The notes under the pieces: model-generated
Database searches by the model: none
Told to the model about the DNA's origin: nothing
The model's input: the letters and a program-made list of their open reading frames with translations, nothing else
Shown here: piece after piece, positions 1 through 11,100 of the stretch
Position numbering within the stretch: the first letter of the stretch is position 1
How the letters are laid out: every line of letters starts with the position of its first letter
Source: Liolophura sinensis
Lineage: Eukaryota > Mollusca > Polyplacophora > Chitonida > Chitonidae
Assembly: GCF_032854445.1 (NCBI RefSeq)
Contig: NC_088304.1
Location: 8,381,704-8,445,703, forward strand
Length of the DNA stretch: 64,000 bases
Direction: 5' to 3'
Made by a program: the position numbers and the translations under genes

Positions 1-48
1 AGATATGACACCGAAGCCGTGACAATAAGCAAGAAGCGAGTGACTCAC

Positions 49-3000
49 CTGGTATTTGCCCTGCAGCTGGTGATGCAAATGAGCGGTGCCAGTGAACGCA
101 CCGGCAATGTGCTTGCTCTCCTTAATCTCCAGTGATATCCCCGTCACCAAGGTAACTAAAGCACGCTCCACAATCACCTTGTCTTTACTGACTCTGATTT
201 CTTTGGCGGCCATTACACGACCACTTGGTGAAAGAACCTGCACAGATGAGGACAATGAGATATGGTTCAAAACAGACTCAAGAATTTTTCCCTTACACTA
301 TGCCGGTCAGTTACAGGTGTGGAAGGGATGTCAACATCTGACACAGACTTACACATATATGTATTACTGAACGAAGGAAGACGGAGGATTTTTCGCATTC
401 TTTTCAATTACTGTAAAGTACTTGTTATTTGCTGGAATTTATTTTCGCAGATTTTCTCCAAAAATATGTTTGCGGGAATTAATTTTCGCGTATTTAAGAG
501 AATACTGAAAAGAAATCTTAAAATTTTTCAAGACATAATATAGCCGAAATTATTCAAGCATGTAAAACAGGTATCAACATGAGTGGCTTTAATCCTCCTT
601 AGTTTTCTGCGGTGTCTGCGCTAATCCTTGTGATCTGGATATCACTACGTAAGAAGATTACTTCCAAACCTACCGTGTGCAGTATTCAAAGACATGTCAC
701 TTCTTTTTGAATCATTGGTGAGTACTTTTAAACACCTGTCAATGTGACCCGTCACCTTTTGAGCAGTTCAACGCAAAACATTGAATTCAACATTATCGAT
801 GCCAGTCGCTCACTCTTTATCACTCAACACGGTAAGTTATGCATTGTTTTCAGATTCAATCATCCTCTGCAGCAGGTCAGAAACTGCAAACATTGCTGTA
901 GCTGTCGAACGGCCATTATGATGTTGTATACACTTCACAGTTTGTTAGAAGCTCACTCATTGGGCCACAGGAGAGACACAGCCAATGGGATAACGTGTAT
1001 CAGAGCGACATTCATTAGAAGCCACCACATGTTGGTATCTACTTTTCTTTAACTTTACCGGCATAGTGAAGACTAATCAAACTAAAGACGAATGAACTCC
1101 CACTTTGTTTCATACCTACCTGGCCTTAGCACCAGAGTTTGTATTTATTTAAATTTCCCTTCCCTGCTGTTAAAAAAATTTCGCTGGCCCGTCAGGCTTT
1201 CTTAGTGCAACTTCCGTTAGCCTGGCAAAGATTTCACTTCATTATTACTACTGCCTGTAGTATATGGTTCAATGTTGAATACCGTTGAAATTATTCTGAC
1301 CATAAAATCCGTGAAAATTAGTTCCACGTGAAAATTAAGTACTTCACAGTATTTATTATGTTTATCTGATTAGTGTTGTACGCTGTACTCAAGAATATTT
1401 CGCTTATATCATGGCTTCTAGCACTATGGTGGGAGGAAACTGTTTCACCAGTTTACCACAAGCTCAAGGCTCACACGAATCTACAGTATGTGATTTCTGT
1501 GTGTACCATCTCCTAAATTTTACCTGAATCTCGGTCCTGCCTGGCTGTTTCCCGTTGATCACCTGACCCTGGTCCAGCTCAGCTATGCGTGGGTCAGACA
1601 CACGGATTCGGCCCTTTACCAGGTCTGTGATGCGGAAATTGGCTTTGCTGTTCCCATAGAAGATGGACCTGTCAGCCTGCGGGTAGTGGAAGCGGGCATA
1701 GACCTCAAGCATAGCCTGCTGGTAGCGTAGAGCACAACGCTGACTGGGTGTGTCCACATCGCCATCAGCGCTTGTGGAGCGCTCAGACAGAACAGTCCTG
1801 AAACATCAGCACATTCGCATTTAATCACCAGGACTACATGTCTATTTACCATATTCACAAAACAAATTTTAGACTTTATATATATATATATTGTTTATCT
1901 AACCAGGCACATGGGCCCTAGTTTGCAAAACTTCATAAATCCATGTTTCTTGTAAATGACGTCGCCTTATGGCACTACAACCCAATATGACTTACGAAGT
2001 TTAGTGAAAGTGGTCCATGCTCCATAAATGTCTTCTGTGCAAAGTATGAGGTTTGTTCAAATAATTTAAGCTGAAATTCTGCCCACTATGCTTTATATGC
2101 ATGTGAAATTTCAGGTTATTACATACACTACTCTTTAAGATACCAACCCTAACATTCTGTTACACAGTGATACTAATTCACAATACACTAAGTCAGGAAT
2201 TCAGTAATTTATGGTATTTAACATGCCAACACCCAATTAACAATGAAACAAGCCCCTCATGCTATCTGCTCTTCATGTGTGCAAACCCTGAGCTCAATAC
2301 AAGGATTACTTTTTGAGATACCAACTCTAGCACTTTGTTTAAAATTGATTCTTACACACTCTACACTAAGCCAGGAATTCAGTCATTTACGGTGCTTAAT
2401 ATGCACACATCCAATCAACAATGGACTATCACCCTTGTGGCATTGTGCTCAACATGTGAGCAATCCCTGAGCTCAATACCTGCAGTACTTCTGAACATAC
2501 CACCCCTACCATTTTGTTTAACATTGATGTTTCTATTATTACACGCCTACACTAATGCTCAGGGTATGACATAAGCTACGTCTGTTCTATATACAGGCAA
2601 GTTAAAAACTGTAGACGCGCTAGCGCAGCGTAATGACCCAGTAGTCTCTCACCAATGCGGTGGCTGTGAGTTTAAGTCCAGCTCATGCTTGCTTCCTCTC
2701 CGGCCGTACATGGGAAGGTCTTCCAGCAACCTGCGGATGGTCGTGGGTTTCCCCTGGGCTCTGCCCGGTTTCCACCCACCACAATGCTGGCCAATGTCGT
2801 ATAAGTGAAATATTCTTGAGCACAGCGTAAAACACCAATCAAATAAGAAAAAAATAAATAACAAGGGTAGAAGGACAATAATCACATAATGACATGAGTA
2901 GCAAGCTCCTCACCTGTCTGCGGGCTGGGTGGGCACCCTCCAGCTCTTCACCTGGCTCAGCTTAACATCTGACAGCTGGATGTCCAGTCTCTGCTCCGGC

Positions 3001-6000
3001 ATCCACACCCTCACATAGGTGTAAGCTGTCTGTTGAGCAAACTTCACCACAACAGAGACATTACCTGAGCCTGCTGTCTCTGTGCCGTCCAGGTAAACAC
3101 TGTGGCAGTCCTTAGACACCTGTGAACACAAAGAACTTGTTACAGTAGTTTGTAAATTGACCTTGGCCAAACGTTCAACAAAAATATTCCCAAAGTACTG
3201 TAAATTTTCAACCTTTTCAACCTCTGAAGCACATTTTTGGGTGATATTTATGCATGTATAATGAATGAATGAATGAATGAATGATTATGGTTTAACGCCA
3301 CATCGGCAATATTTCAGCCATATCGTGGCGAGAACAAGGTGAAAACTGGAGACGGTTAAGGTTTTCGAAATGATGGTGAGAACATCAAAAGTAAAACAAA
3401 AAGTACAGACATGTTTAAAATCAGATAAGAAAAAAAGAAAACAGTTAAAATTCGAAAACCCATGTATAATGAAGATGACAAGAAAATGATTTGCTTGTGG
3501 TACTAAAGAGGCAAGCTTCATAAAACTGCACACTTTATTTCTGTACCCCTATAGTTCCCCTAAGGATGTTTCAAAATATTGGTAACAGTGGTGGTTGTAA
3601 AGGTAGGGTGGTCAAACCAAAAAAGAATACAGAGAGAGTTACAATGAATTCTTCAACCGTGTTTTTCCCCACAAAGTTTTGTTGATTGCAAGCATGTGAA
3701 CGAAAGCAGAAAGGCTGAATGTGATTAGCACATGAAGAGGTCATGCAATATTAAAAGAGAAACACGAGTGGGCTGTCCTGTGTTTCCAGTAACACACAAG
3801 TATCTGAAGACATCTAGAATGAGTGATTGATTGCTGCGGGGCTTAAAGTCGTACTAAACAATTTTTCAGTCACATGACGACGAGTCCTTAGAGTGTATGT
3901 ACGTGTAATGTGCCTCCTTTTTGCAGGACAGATTTCCACTGCTCTTTTATCTAGTGATACTTCACAGAGACAACTTACCAAAGGCAAGTAAGCTGCCCTG
4001 CAGGAGCACACTGATATCGGCCAACCAGTCGTTGCACTGCTTTAATGCTAATGCCAAGCAAGGGAGCTGCAATTTCCTCTTTTTAAGGTCTTAGTCGTGA
4101 CCCGACCCATGAATGACCCTGGACCTATCGCTCCGGAAGCGGACGCTCTACCAACTAAGCTATCGGGGCTGGTGAAGACATTTTGAAGGTCACAGTATCA
4201 CACTATGCCATGAAATCTAAATTTGCCACACCAAGAAATATCAGACATATTTACAATGTGATGAATTGCTAATAGTTGTTGTTAATTACAACACGAAAAC
4301 AGTTTTGTAGCTCCTTCCTGAAACCAAGGAAAACTGAATCCTCACACATCCAAATTGACAAACTTAGACTTTGGATACTTTGGTTAGACTGTTTAACCAG
4401 TCAAATTTGAATTTTGTCCTCAATTACATCTGGGTACAACTGATTTTTCTTTCTTTTAGAACAATAATCATTTGTCCACAAATGTAAGCCCATCCAAATA
4501 CCTAATACAAAATAAGATGTAATTCGATGCCAAGAAATGAAATGGCCGGAAAATGAAAAATTTCTTCTGACCTTGATGACTGATGTGTTAGCTGAGTGGC
4601 ATGATGCAGCATCTGTGACCTCAACGACCTTTCTGTCATGACTGACTGTGTAGACATGGAGTGGGTAGACCTGCTGCTTCCCTGTCAACACAGCTAGATT
4701 CAGAATTTCAGCCACCTACAACAACAACATGCATATTGGAATAGTATAAATGTGGACAACATTCATGAGATACTGTCGCAGCAAGCTAGAAATGAATATG
4801 CAATGTCAAAACTTTCAGAACATTTTGTTTTAAGCAACATTTGATAGGAGACAAAGTTATTTTCAAGAAATAAAACATATGTTGTTGACAAATATTTATT
4901 CATTTATTTATTGGTGCTTTAGGCAGCACTTAAAACACTTATACAACAAAGGCTAGCATAAACCGGGCAGAACCTATGAACATCTGCTGGTTACGGGCAG
5001 ACCATCCCACAAACCACCACCCAGCCCTGAAATATAGGCTGAACATAAGATAATCAGCTCCTACATGTACACGTAAAATGATATGTTCTGCAACATTTAT
5101 TTATTCATTTCTCTGATTATTGTTTAACACCATACTCAAAAACCATGCAAAGATAAAAGGAAATCAGAAATGTTAAAATTGCAAATGCCAAGGGAAGTAA
5201 CTCTTCTGAAAAGGAAAGTAACTTCTAATTGTGAAAGCTCTACAATTAGATGATGGTGAGTGGCAGAAAACACTGGTCTCAGAGTATGTATGTCTCTCAA
5301 GGATGGTACAGCGTACAATAACAAGGAAAAACAATTAGAACTGAATAAACTGAATGCGATATAGTTTCCTGCGTAACTGCACATTGGGTCCTAGCTGAAA
5401 TTACCAATGTTCTCTTGCCCTCACTGAGTACTAGTTACTAGTTTGCCCACAAAATGGGCTTACAAAGGCAGGAAAAAAGAATAAAGCACAAAGCCTAGGC
5501 CACAAATGCCGTACACAGGATAGGCTCTCCATTGTTCTGGAATAGTTTCCTTTTTAACTTAGTCGCTTAAACTACTTGTACCCTTTCATGTTTTTATAGA
5601 TAGAGAAATATGTAAACTGACCTTCAGTACTGGCAAAACCTTAACAGGTTCCTCATCTGTTCCAATGGCAATATGCGAGACAATGCGAGAGGCTGACACA
5701 TCTGGTGTCCCACTATTTTCATATTCTATACTCCAGATGATACGGCCATCCTCTACAGGTGAATCTAATGTATCTTCCACTTCAAACCACCACATGAAAA
5801 TGTCCTGAACCCTGCAAAAATAGGTATCATTGTTATTATGCTTCCAGAAAAGTCTTTGGACTTTCTAAGCCTCTTCTGCCCAAATACTACTCTTAACTAA
5901 TAACATTACTATGGTATAATGTGTGGACTTATTCAGAATTACACAGGTCATGCTGTAGTGACTTTTTGATTACCTCTGCTACGCCCATGGAGATACATGG

Positions 6001-8189
6001 GAATTTTTTCAACAAATCTCCAGAGGCTTTTCAAGTGCTGATTCAATACCATTGGATATTGCCATACTTCTTTCCTTTGGGGTACATCTTAAATGTACAG
6101 GTGTGCTGTACAGTAGTATCTACAGGTACAATATACATGTTGACTGCCCGTTTCTACAGTTTTTGGTCACTTTCAATTTTTTAATTGTCCCAGTTTCGCA
6201 AGAGCTTTGCACTGTTTCAAAAATATCAATTGCTTTCTCTGTAAGAATGTTACATACTAATATTACATGGGGTTCCTGCGGATGGTCGTGGGTTTCCCGC
6301 GGGCTCTGACTGGTTTTCTCCCAGCATAATGCTGGCCTCTGTCGTACAAGTGAAATATTCTGGAGTACCGCATAAAACACCAGTGAAATAAAATAAAATA
6401 CATCGGGTTCTGCAGTTCCACTTACGTACCTTGTACATGAACCGAGGAGCTATACCATTACAGCCTTTAATACTGTGGACTGTGCTGTGTGGGGTTTTGC
6501 TCTTTGTTTATGCAGACTTACCCTGGGGTGTTGATTTTATGCTGACTTATCACAAGGTTTTGCTGTTTTTACGCAGACTCATCATGGGGTTTTGCTCTTT
6601 ACATAGATTTACCATGGGGTTTTGGTGTTTATGCAGATTTACTATGGGGTTTTGCTGTGTACAGACTTACCATGGGGTTTTGGTGTACTCCCTGCTGTCC
6701 TTGATGTAAGCCCTGACCATGGCACTCCTCTGCTGACTGTTTATGTCCACTTCAATTGTCCACTTGCTTTTTGCACTGATTTCAGCACTTAAAATTTTTA
6801 AACCATTTCTAGCTTTGGCTCTAAAATGCAAATATGAAGCATGTGCTAATTGTAAATATACCCGATTTAAAGTTAAACAAAATTTACATATTACAGGTAC
6901 AAGTATATGTTTATGGAGATACTATTTTTCTACCAGAAATTTTTCTTTTCAGACTCCTAAGTAACTGCTACTTAATACAAGAAGCACAGGGTGTTCAAAA
7001 AGGGCAAGTAGGAGGCTGCAGACAGCTGTCTACCTCCGTTCCATTTGCTTTCTACTTTGAATATTATTACAATTTAAATCAATAGTAACTGTGAAAAATT
7101 ACTTTCAATTCAGACGCCTACGTCTGAACTCTGACCACCTGCTCCAATTCTACATGAAAACCCTGGAAGCAGTGAATTATTAAACTTTTCTTGTACAAAC
7201 AAAGCCCTAAATGCATACAAACATGATTAACCCTTTTAACTGTTCAATACTCAGATCATTAAATAAGTAATACAATTTACAATATATGTATTAAATAAGC
7301 TATTTTAAATATATGAAAATGTTTTTTCTGTTTGTGACGACAATCAATTCAAAACAGTGAGTGACCACCTACTTGACAATAAATGATTGCAGACTAGCTT
7401 CAGCTTCCAGTTTAACAGGAACTTCAAACCTTGCCCCTGGCCTGAATGGTTTTGTGGGGACATACAGCAGTACAAACTGATCCTTCTTCTCCTGGTAACT
7501 ATGAATAGGGCTCAGCGTGTTGATGTTTGTGAAATAGATTTTTTCATCCTGTTCCCAGTCACGAAAGACAGAATTTGGCCGGATAGAGTTAGAGGATCCA
7601 ATGCAACGCCTGTTGTAATCCAAGCGCGAGACAGCGTAGTATACATCGACGTAGCTAAGACTACTCTTCCACCAGTCTGTTGGGATGACAATTTCGGCCA
7701 GACACGCCTCTTTTGATCTGCTCAGAACGCACACGGCGGAAATCTCCCTAGAGAAGTACTGCACGAATATATGTGCACACCACTGCTGGTTGGGATCTTT
7801 TGGCAGTGCGTAATCAAAACGTGTGTCTATGGCTTTAGGATCCGGATTTTCTGACGCGTGCACAAGAATTTGGAGTTCAGGTTTCTCGGGGCCGGTGGGA
7901 CGCGACACCACTTGAACACTGACCTCCTGGTCTTCAATTTGTGAGTGGTGTCGCAATCGTGACACATTCCCCCACTCCGTATCGTCAGAGAGGTAAATAC
8001 TGGGCACCGACTGATAAACTTCGAAAGGCCCGAAGTCTGCCTTGATTAACTGAGACTTATACATGTCAGTCAAGAAAAACGTCTCCTTTTCCATATTCGG
8101 ATCATAAGCTTTGTATTTGTTGTATGGGGATTTGACGAAGAAGCCATCTTTCTCATTCTCAAACTTCATATCCACACAATAGGCACAGC
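49..8189 (-). CDS. TMEM132: TMEM132-family single-pass membrane protein, partial (internal exons)
   Basis: Seven exons in transcription order: 7373-8189, 6671-6820, 5622-5811, 4572-4715, 2914-3119, 1524-1797 and 49-237. All junctions keep frame and give about 656 residues. Family landmarks in order: the N-terminal block ending ADFGPFEVYQSVP, the AKARNGLKILSA segment, VAEILNLAVLTGK, VIKVSKDC, SWRVPTQP, ITDLVKGRIRVSDPRIAEL and TEIQVLSPSGRVMAAKEI. All align with vertebrate TMEM132 proteins. These are type I membrane proteins with a large Ig-like ectodomain, thought to act in adhesion or actin coupling, mainly in neurons. The transmembrane and cytoplasmic part lies beyond the left edge. The 5' exon, which should encode the signal peptide and end in phase 1 upstream of 8189, was not found. 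The exon at 6671 ends inside a tandem repeat. Which paralogue A-E it matches cannot be told; invertebrates usually have one pan-TMEM132 gene. Confidence 0.93.
409..1351. mobile_element. Inverted-repeat DNA element (MITE-like) in the TMEM132 intron
   Basis: TACTGTAAAGTACTT at 409-423 is matched in reverse complement at 1337-1351 with one mismatch. The similarity extends inward on both sides through tracts rich in attttcgc / gtgaaaat. The element is about 940 bp and lies in the intron between the exons at 1524 and 237. No long ORF suggests a transposase, so it is probably non-autonomous. No clear target duplication was seen. Confidence 0.6.
1358..1450 (-). mobile_element. SINE family A, 3' fragment
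   Basis: The stretch reads tttatctgattagtgttgta followed by a copy of 'actcaagaatatttcgctta' and 'tatggtgggaggaaac'. This is the reverse complement of the common tail and distal body of family A (full copies at 15395 and 42554). The head is missing. Confidence 0.7.
1917..2015. mobile_element. Short inverted-repeat element, related to 47513-47643
   Basis: Contains gttt(g)caaaacttcataaat, 'cgccttatggc' and, at the far end, gaagtttagtgaaagtgg, so the ends are complementary. The same core (gcaTCGCCTTATGGCgttag) and ends occur at 47513-47643. It is a small MITE-like family with copies in two genes of this window. Confidence 0.5.
2130..2575 (-). repeat. Tandem satellite, ~175-180 bp unit, locus 1
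   Basis: About 2.5 diverged units. The landmark ctgagctcaatac occurs at 2288 and 2467 (179 bp apart), and caggaattcagt occurs near 2193 and 2373. The sequence is the reverse complement of the 174-bp array at 37195-37975. It sits in the TMEM132 intron between exons 2914 and 1797. Short ORFs here are products of the repeat. Confidence 0.8.
2613..2853 (+). mobile_element. SINE family A, near full length
   Basis: Starts at gcgctagcgcagcgtaatga, keeps the tRNA B-box-like 'gtttaagtccagctc', the conserved body (cctgcggatggtcgtgggtt) and ends in aaaacaccaatcaaataag. It is in TMEM132 intron sequence, antisense to the gene. Confidence 0.85.
3262..3350 (-). repeat. (AATG)n microsatellite plus SINE-like 3' end
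   Basis: Six or so aatg units at about 3260-3283 are followed by tatggtttaacgccacatcg and gcaatatttcagccatatcg. This looks like the reverse-complemented 3' tail of a SINE, with the aatg units as its terminal simple repeat. The 5' extent is unclear. Confidence 0.5.
3832..4170 (-). mobile_element. SINE family B (tRNA-like head with CGG anticodon position)
   Basis: Reverse complement of the element also at 18451, 26520 and 50482. The head at 4120-4170 carries 'gtagagcgtccgcttccgga' in antisense. The body has the gaggaaatt / cttggcatt motif. The tail at 3835-3880 reads cttaaagtcgtactaaacaa then tttttcagtcacatgacgac. It lies in the intron between TMEM132 exons 4572 and 3119. Confidence 0.8.
4890..5145 (-). 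mobile_element. Degraded SINE family A pieces
   Basis: Antisense tail-like sequence (ttatttattggtgctttagg, then cttatacaacaaagg and ctagcataaaccgggcagaa) is followed by a second short tail fragment at 5105-5145 (ctgattattgtttaacacca). The copy is strongly diverged, so the boundaries are approximate. Confidence 0.5.
6269..6402 (+). mobile_element. SINE family A, 3' half
   Basis: Begins inside the body (ttcctgcggatggtcgtggg) and ends cataaaacaccagtgaaata plus A-rich tail. It lacks the tRNA-like head, is inserted in TMEM132 intron sequence and is 270 bp from the exon at 6671. Confidence 0.8.
6478..6690 (-). repeat. Minisatellite made of copies of a TMEM132 splice-donor junction
   Basis: Seven tandem units of about 28-33 bp. 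Read on the minus strand, each contains (C)AAAACCCCATG followed by a GTAAGTCTG-like or GTAAATCTG-like string. The exon ends within the first unit at 6671: the coding bases ACC CCA TG are followed by GTAAGTC. The remaining copies run into the intron down to about 6478. Confidence 0.8.
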
Positions 8190-11100
8190 CTGAAAACATA
8201 CCAGAGAAAGAGTAATTTGAAGATGAAAACATACTAGAACAGACGTGCACATGTATCTTCTACAGGCCACTGTCCACAAAATCTGCAGTAATGTTTAATA
8301 GATGGAGACAACTATGAACCTCTGAGAGACGTCAACATTCAAACTGCTGAATTAACTTACTGTACATGTGTATCATATTTTAAAGGTAGAGTCACACTCC
8401 TGCCCCTGTGAACTTCACACCACGATATGTGCCTTGCGTCTTTTTGTTCAATGAAAAGCCACGGGAACAGGGTGATCTACTTTCATTACAAGAAAAGTCT
8501 TGTACAGGAAGTCTGGTACATTTTATACAAATGTGGTTTTCACATGAAGCGATGTTTTGAAGTAATTTGACGTCTTTCTTATAAATAAAAGACGCAGCTA
8601 TAAATCCACTCGAACTCTAGTTTGGGAAACTGATCAAAGAAGCAAAATTTCATGTATGTGCAAATTTTCTTGTCCGTGCTGCACATAAAGTTTTTTGCCA
8701 CCTGACAAGTCAATGTTACTTCTGAACTGAGTTTCCGAGTTTTCTACAAGTGTGTCAGATGTACAGGCTTGTAATGCATCAAACCACATTGGCAATTTGA
8801 GACAAACCGTCTCGACAAGAGTAACACTGATACTAAATGGCCTCGTAAATCCTGTCGACAACTAAGCTGATTTTATCACATCCAAAGGAAGGAGAAAGTG
8901 GTGAAACCTAGAAATTCTATGTCTAAGACAGACATTGAACCCACACGTCCCTTAATGCTTTATCTTCATAGTTCCCTGTGCAAAACCCCTAGATATATAA
9001 TGAAAAGACATAAAAAAAAAATTATGAAATTCTTTGTCAGTTTTCTCTGCTGACGTCACTTCACGATGCGCATATATGATATACATAAAAGCAGTACATT
9101 GAATACGTTTGCAGTGTGTATTCTTTTCTTGTCAAACTATATGTACCGGAGACAGACATGAAATTGAGGCATTACGTGCACTGAACTATGTCTTCCACAG
9201 AGACGTTATGTCTTCTACTATTTGCTATTGTAGTTTAGATACAAATTACTTTGTGCTTTGTGTTCCTGGTCCTCGTCTGTCTTTCTAATGTATCTGTAAA
9301 GTCAACAGAGACAATAATACATATTGTGTGATTATGTATTCTGCGTATACAGACCTCTCAGTACAAGTTTTGTGTAGACGTGGACATCTATGTATTTATC
9401 TCCCGGGCAATGTTTGTGGTGTCTGAGAGACAGGTTGGGCCAGTCAGAAGTTAACTTCAACAACACTCCCGACACACATGTTAATGTTCAGGTGTCAAAA
9501 TTAACTACAAAATGTCACTGGCCAAAAGGATCTGCTCTTGGTGTTATCCGATATCAGTTGGTTCTTCACGTAAATAACACAAAACATGATTAAACTGTTT
9601 ACTATTTATTTTCATCCGAATTTAAGGGACCTAAATTCTTTATAAATGAAAGTTTGGTCAATGGGAACCGAATTAAATCTGTACAGTCCACAGTTTACAT
9701 TTACACAGCCATATCTACAGTCACTTCAGTTCTGCAAAACGTTTGGGCTCCCAAACTGTTGGCCACCCAAACTAACCAAGCTGTATTAAAAATAAAACTA
9801 TAACAAAAATATGATGATTTACCAATAAAAGGCTAAAGTTTTCATACAAATTTCTTTCATTCACAGACACAAAAGTCTGCACTTTTAAAATTTCTTCATG
9901 TAACCATTGAAGTCTGGGATCAGAAACTTTAACACAGAATGAAGAGATATATCACTATAGTAAATGCAGCTGATGTATCATTGCAACTGCTTTGTAAGAC
10001 AGGCCCAAGGTCTTAGAGATAAGACTCCATCTGGTCTTTGACAATAAAGACATGAACACAAATGTGACAAAGAAAAAGTAAACGCAGACTGGTAGACCTC
10101 TAAAATTTGAAGGGGACATGATAACATCTCTTAAAATTAACACTGATAAAGTTGCTTATTACCTTCTGGATTCTGTACCGAAGTCATGATGAAATTTTTA
10201 GATTTCTAAGTGTGAAACTGGAAATCTATCTAAGAAGGTTAAAATGTATCTTGGACACTTGAACATACATGAATATGCTTGCTTTAATTATCGCAAATGT
10301 TTAAGGTTGCTTACTGACACCCTGTTCTAGATCCTAGCTCTGCCACTTCTGTAGACAACTGAACAGCCAGCTGCTCGCTTTGACCAAAGCTCTTGGCAAG
10401 GTTTTATCAATAGTTTTGACATAAATAACTGTATTTCACCTGAAGTTTAGTATGTAAAAGTGCCCATTCAGAAGCACATGAAGGCCTAAAAATGAAACTT
10501 TTGATGCCTTGGGTTTTTCTGGTAAGAAATTAATCACAGTTCACAAATACGTCTTATGTGGTCCTATTAGCTGGATGAACAGGAAAGAATCAAAATGTGT
10601 CACTTGAAACATGCCACACTTTTGGTGAAATACAGTATTCATTCTGACTGTTATGCTCAGGTGCACTTTGTCTAGTTGAACTCCTGTGCTTAATATCACG
10701 AGTCGATATTGGCCAGGCTTAATGTATGTATATATCTATTGCCAACTGCACTTTTTGTCTTGACCGTTCTTGGTTTCTCAGTTGTCAAAATGTTGTCAGA
10801 TAAGGAATAACAATAACTGCAAATGTTTCATCACACTAGCCAAATCACATGCCCGAAAAATACACTTAACTTTGACTGGCTTAGCAAACACCTCCTGTTA
10901 TTGAAATTTATTTTAATTATTTATTTGATTGGCGTTTTACGCCCCACTCAAGAATGTATATGTTCCGACCCTGTCCAATATACATGTAAATGAAACATTC
11001 ATGTAGGAATAATAATACAGAGCACATTCACACCTTTACAACCATTTCACTGGTGAACCTTCTCAGTCATGTGATAAATCATCGGCATACACTGCTCTTA

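Noticed and set aside
10162-10190. Candidate first TMEM132 exon (MTSVQNPEG, phase 1)
   Set aside because: The phase fits, but there is no signal peptide, the donor is weak (gtaata) and there is no other support.
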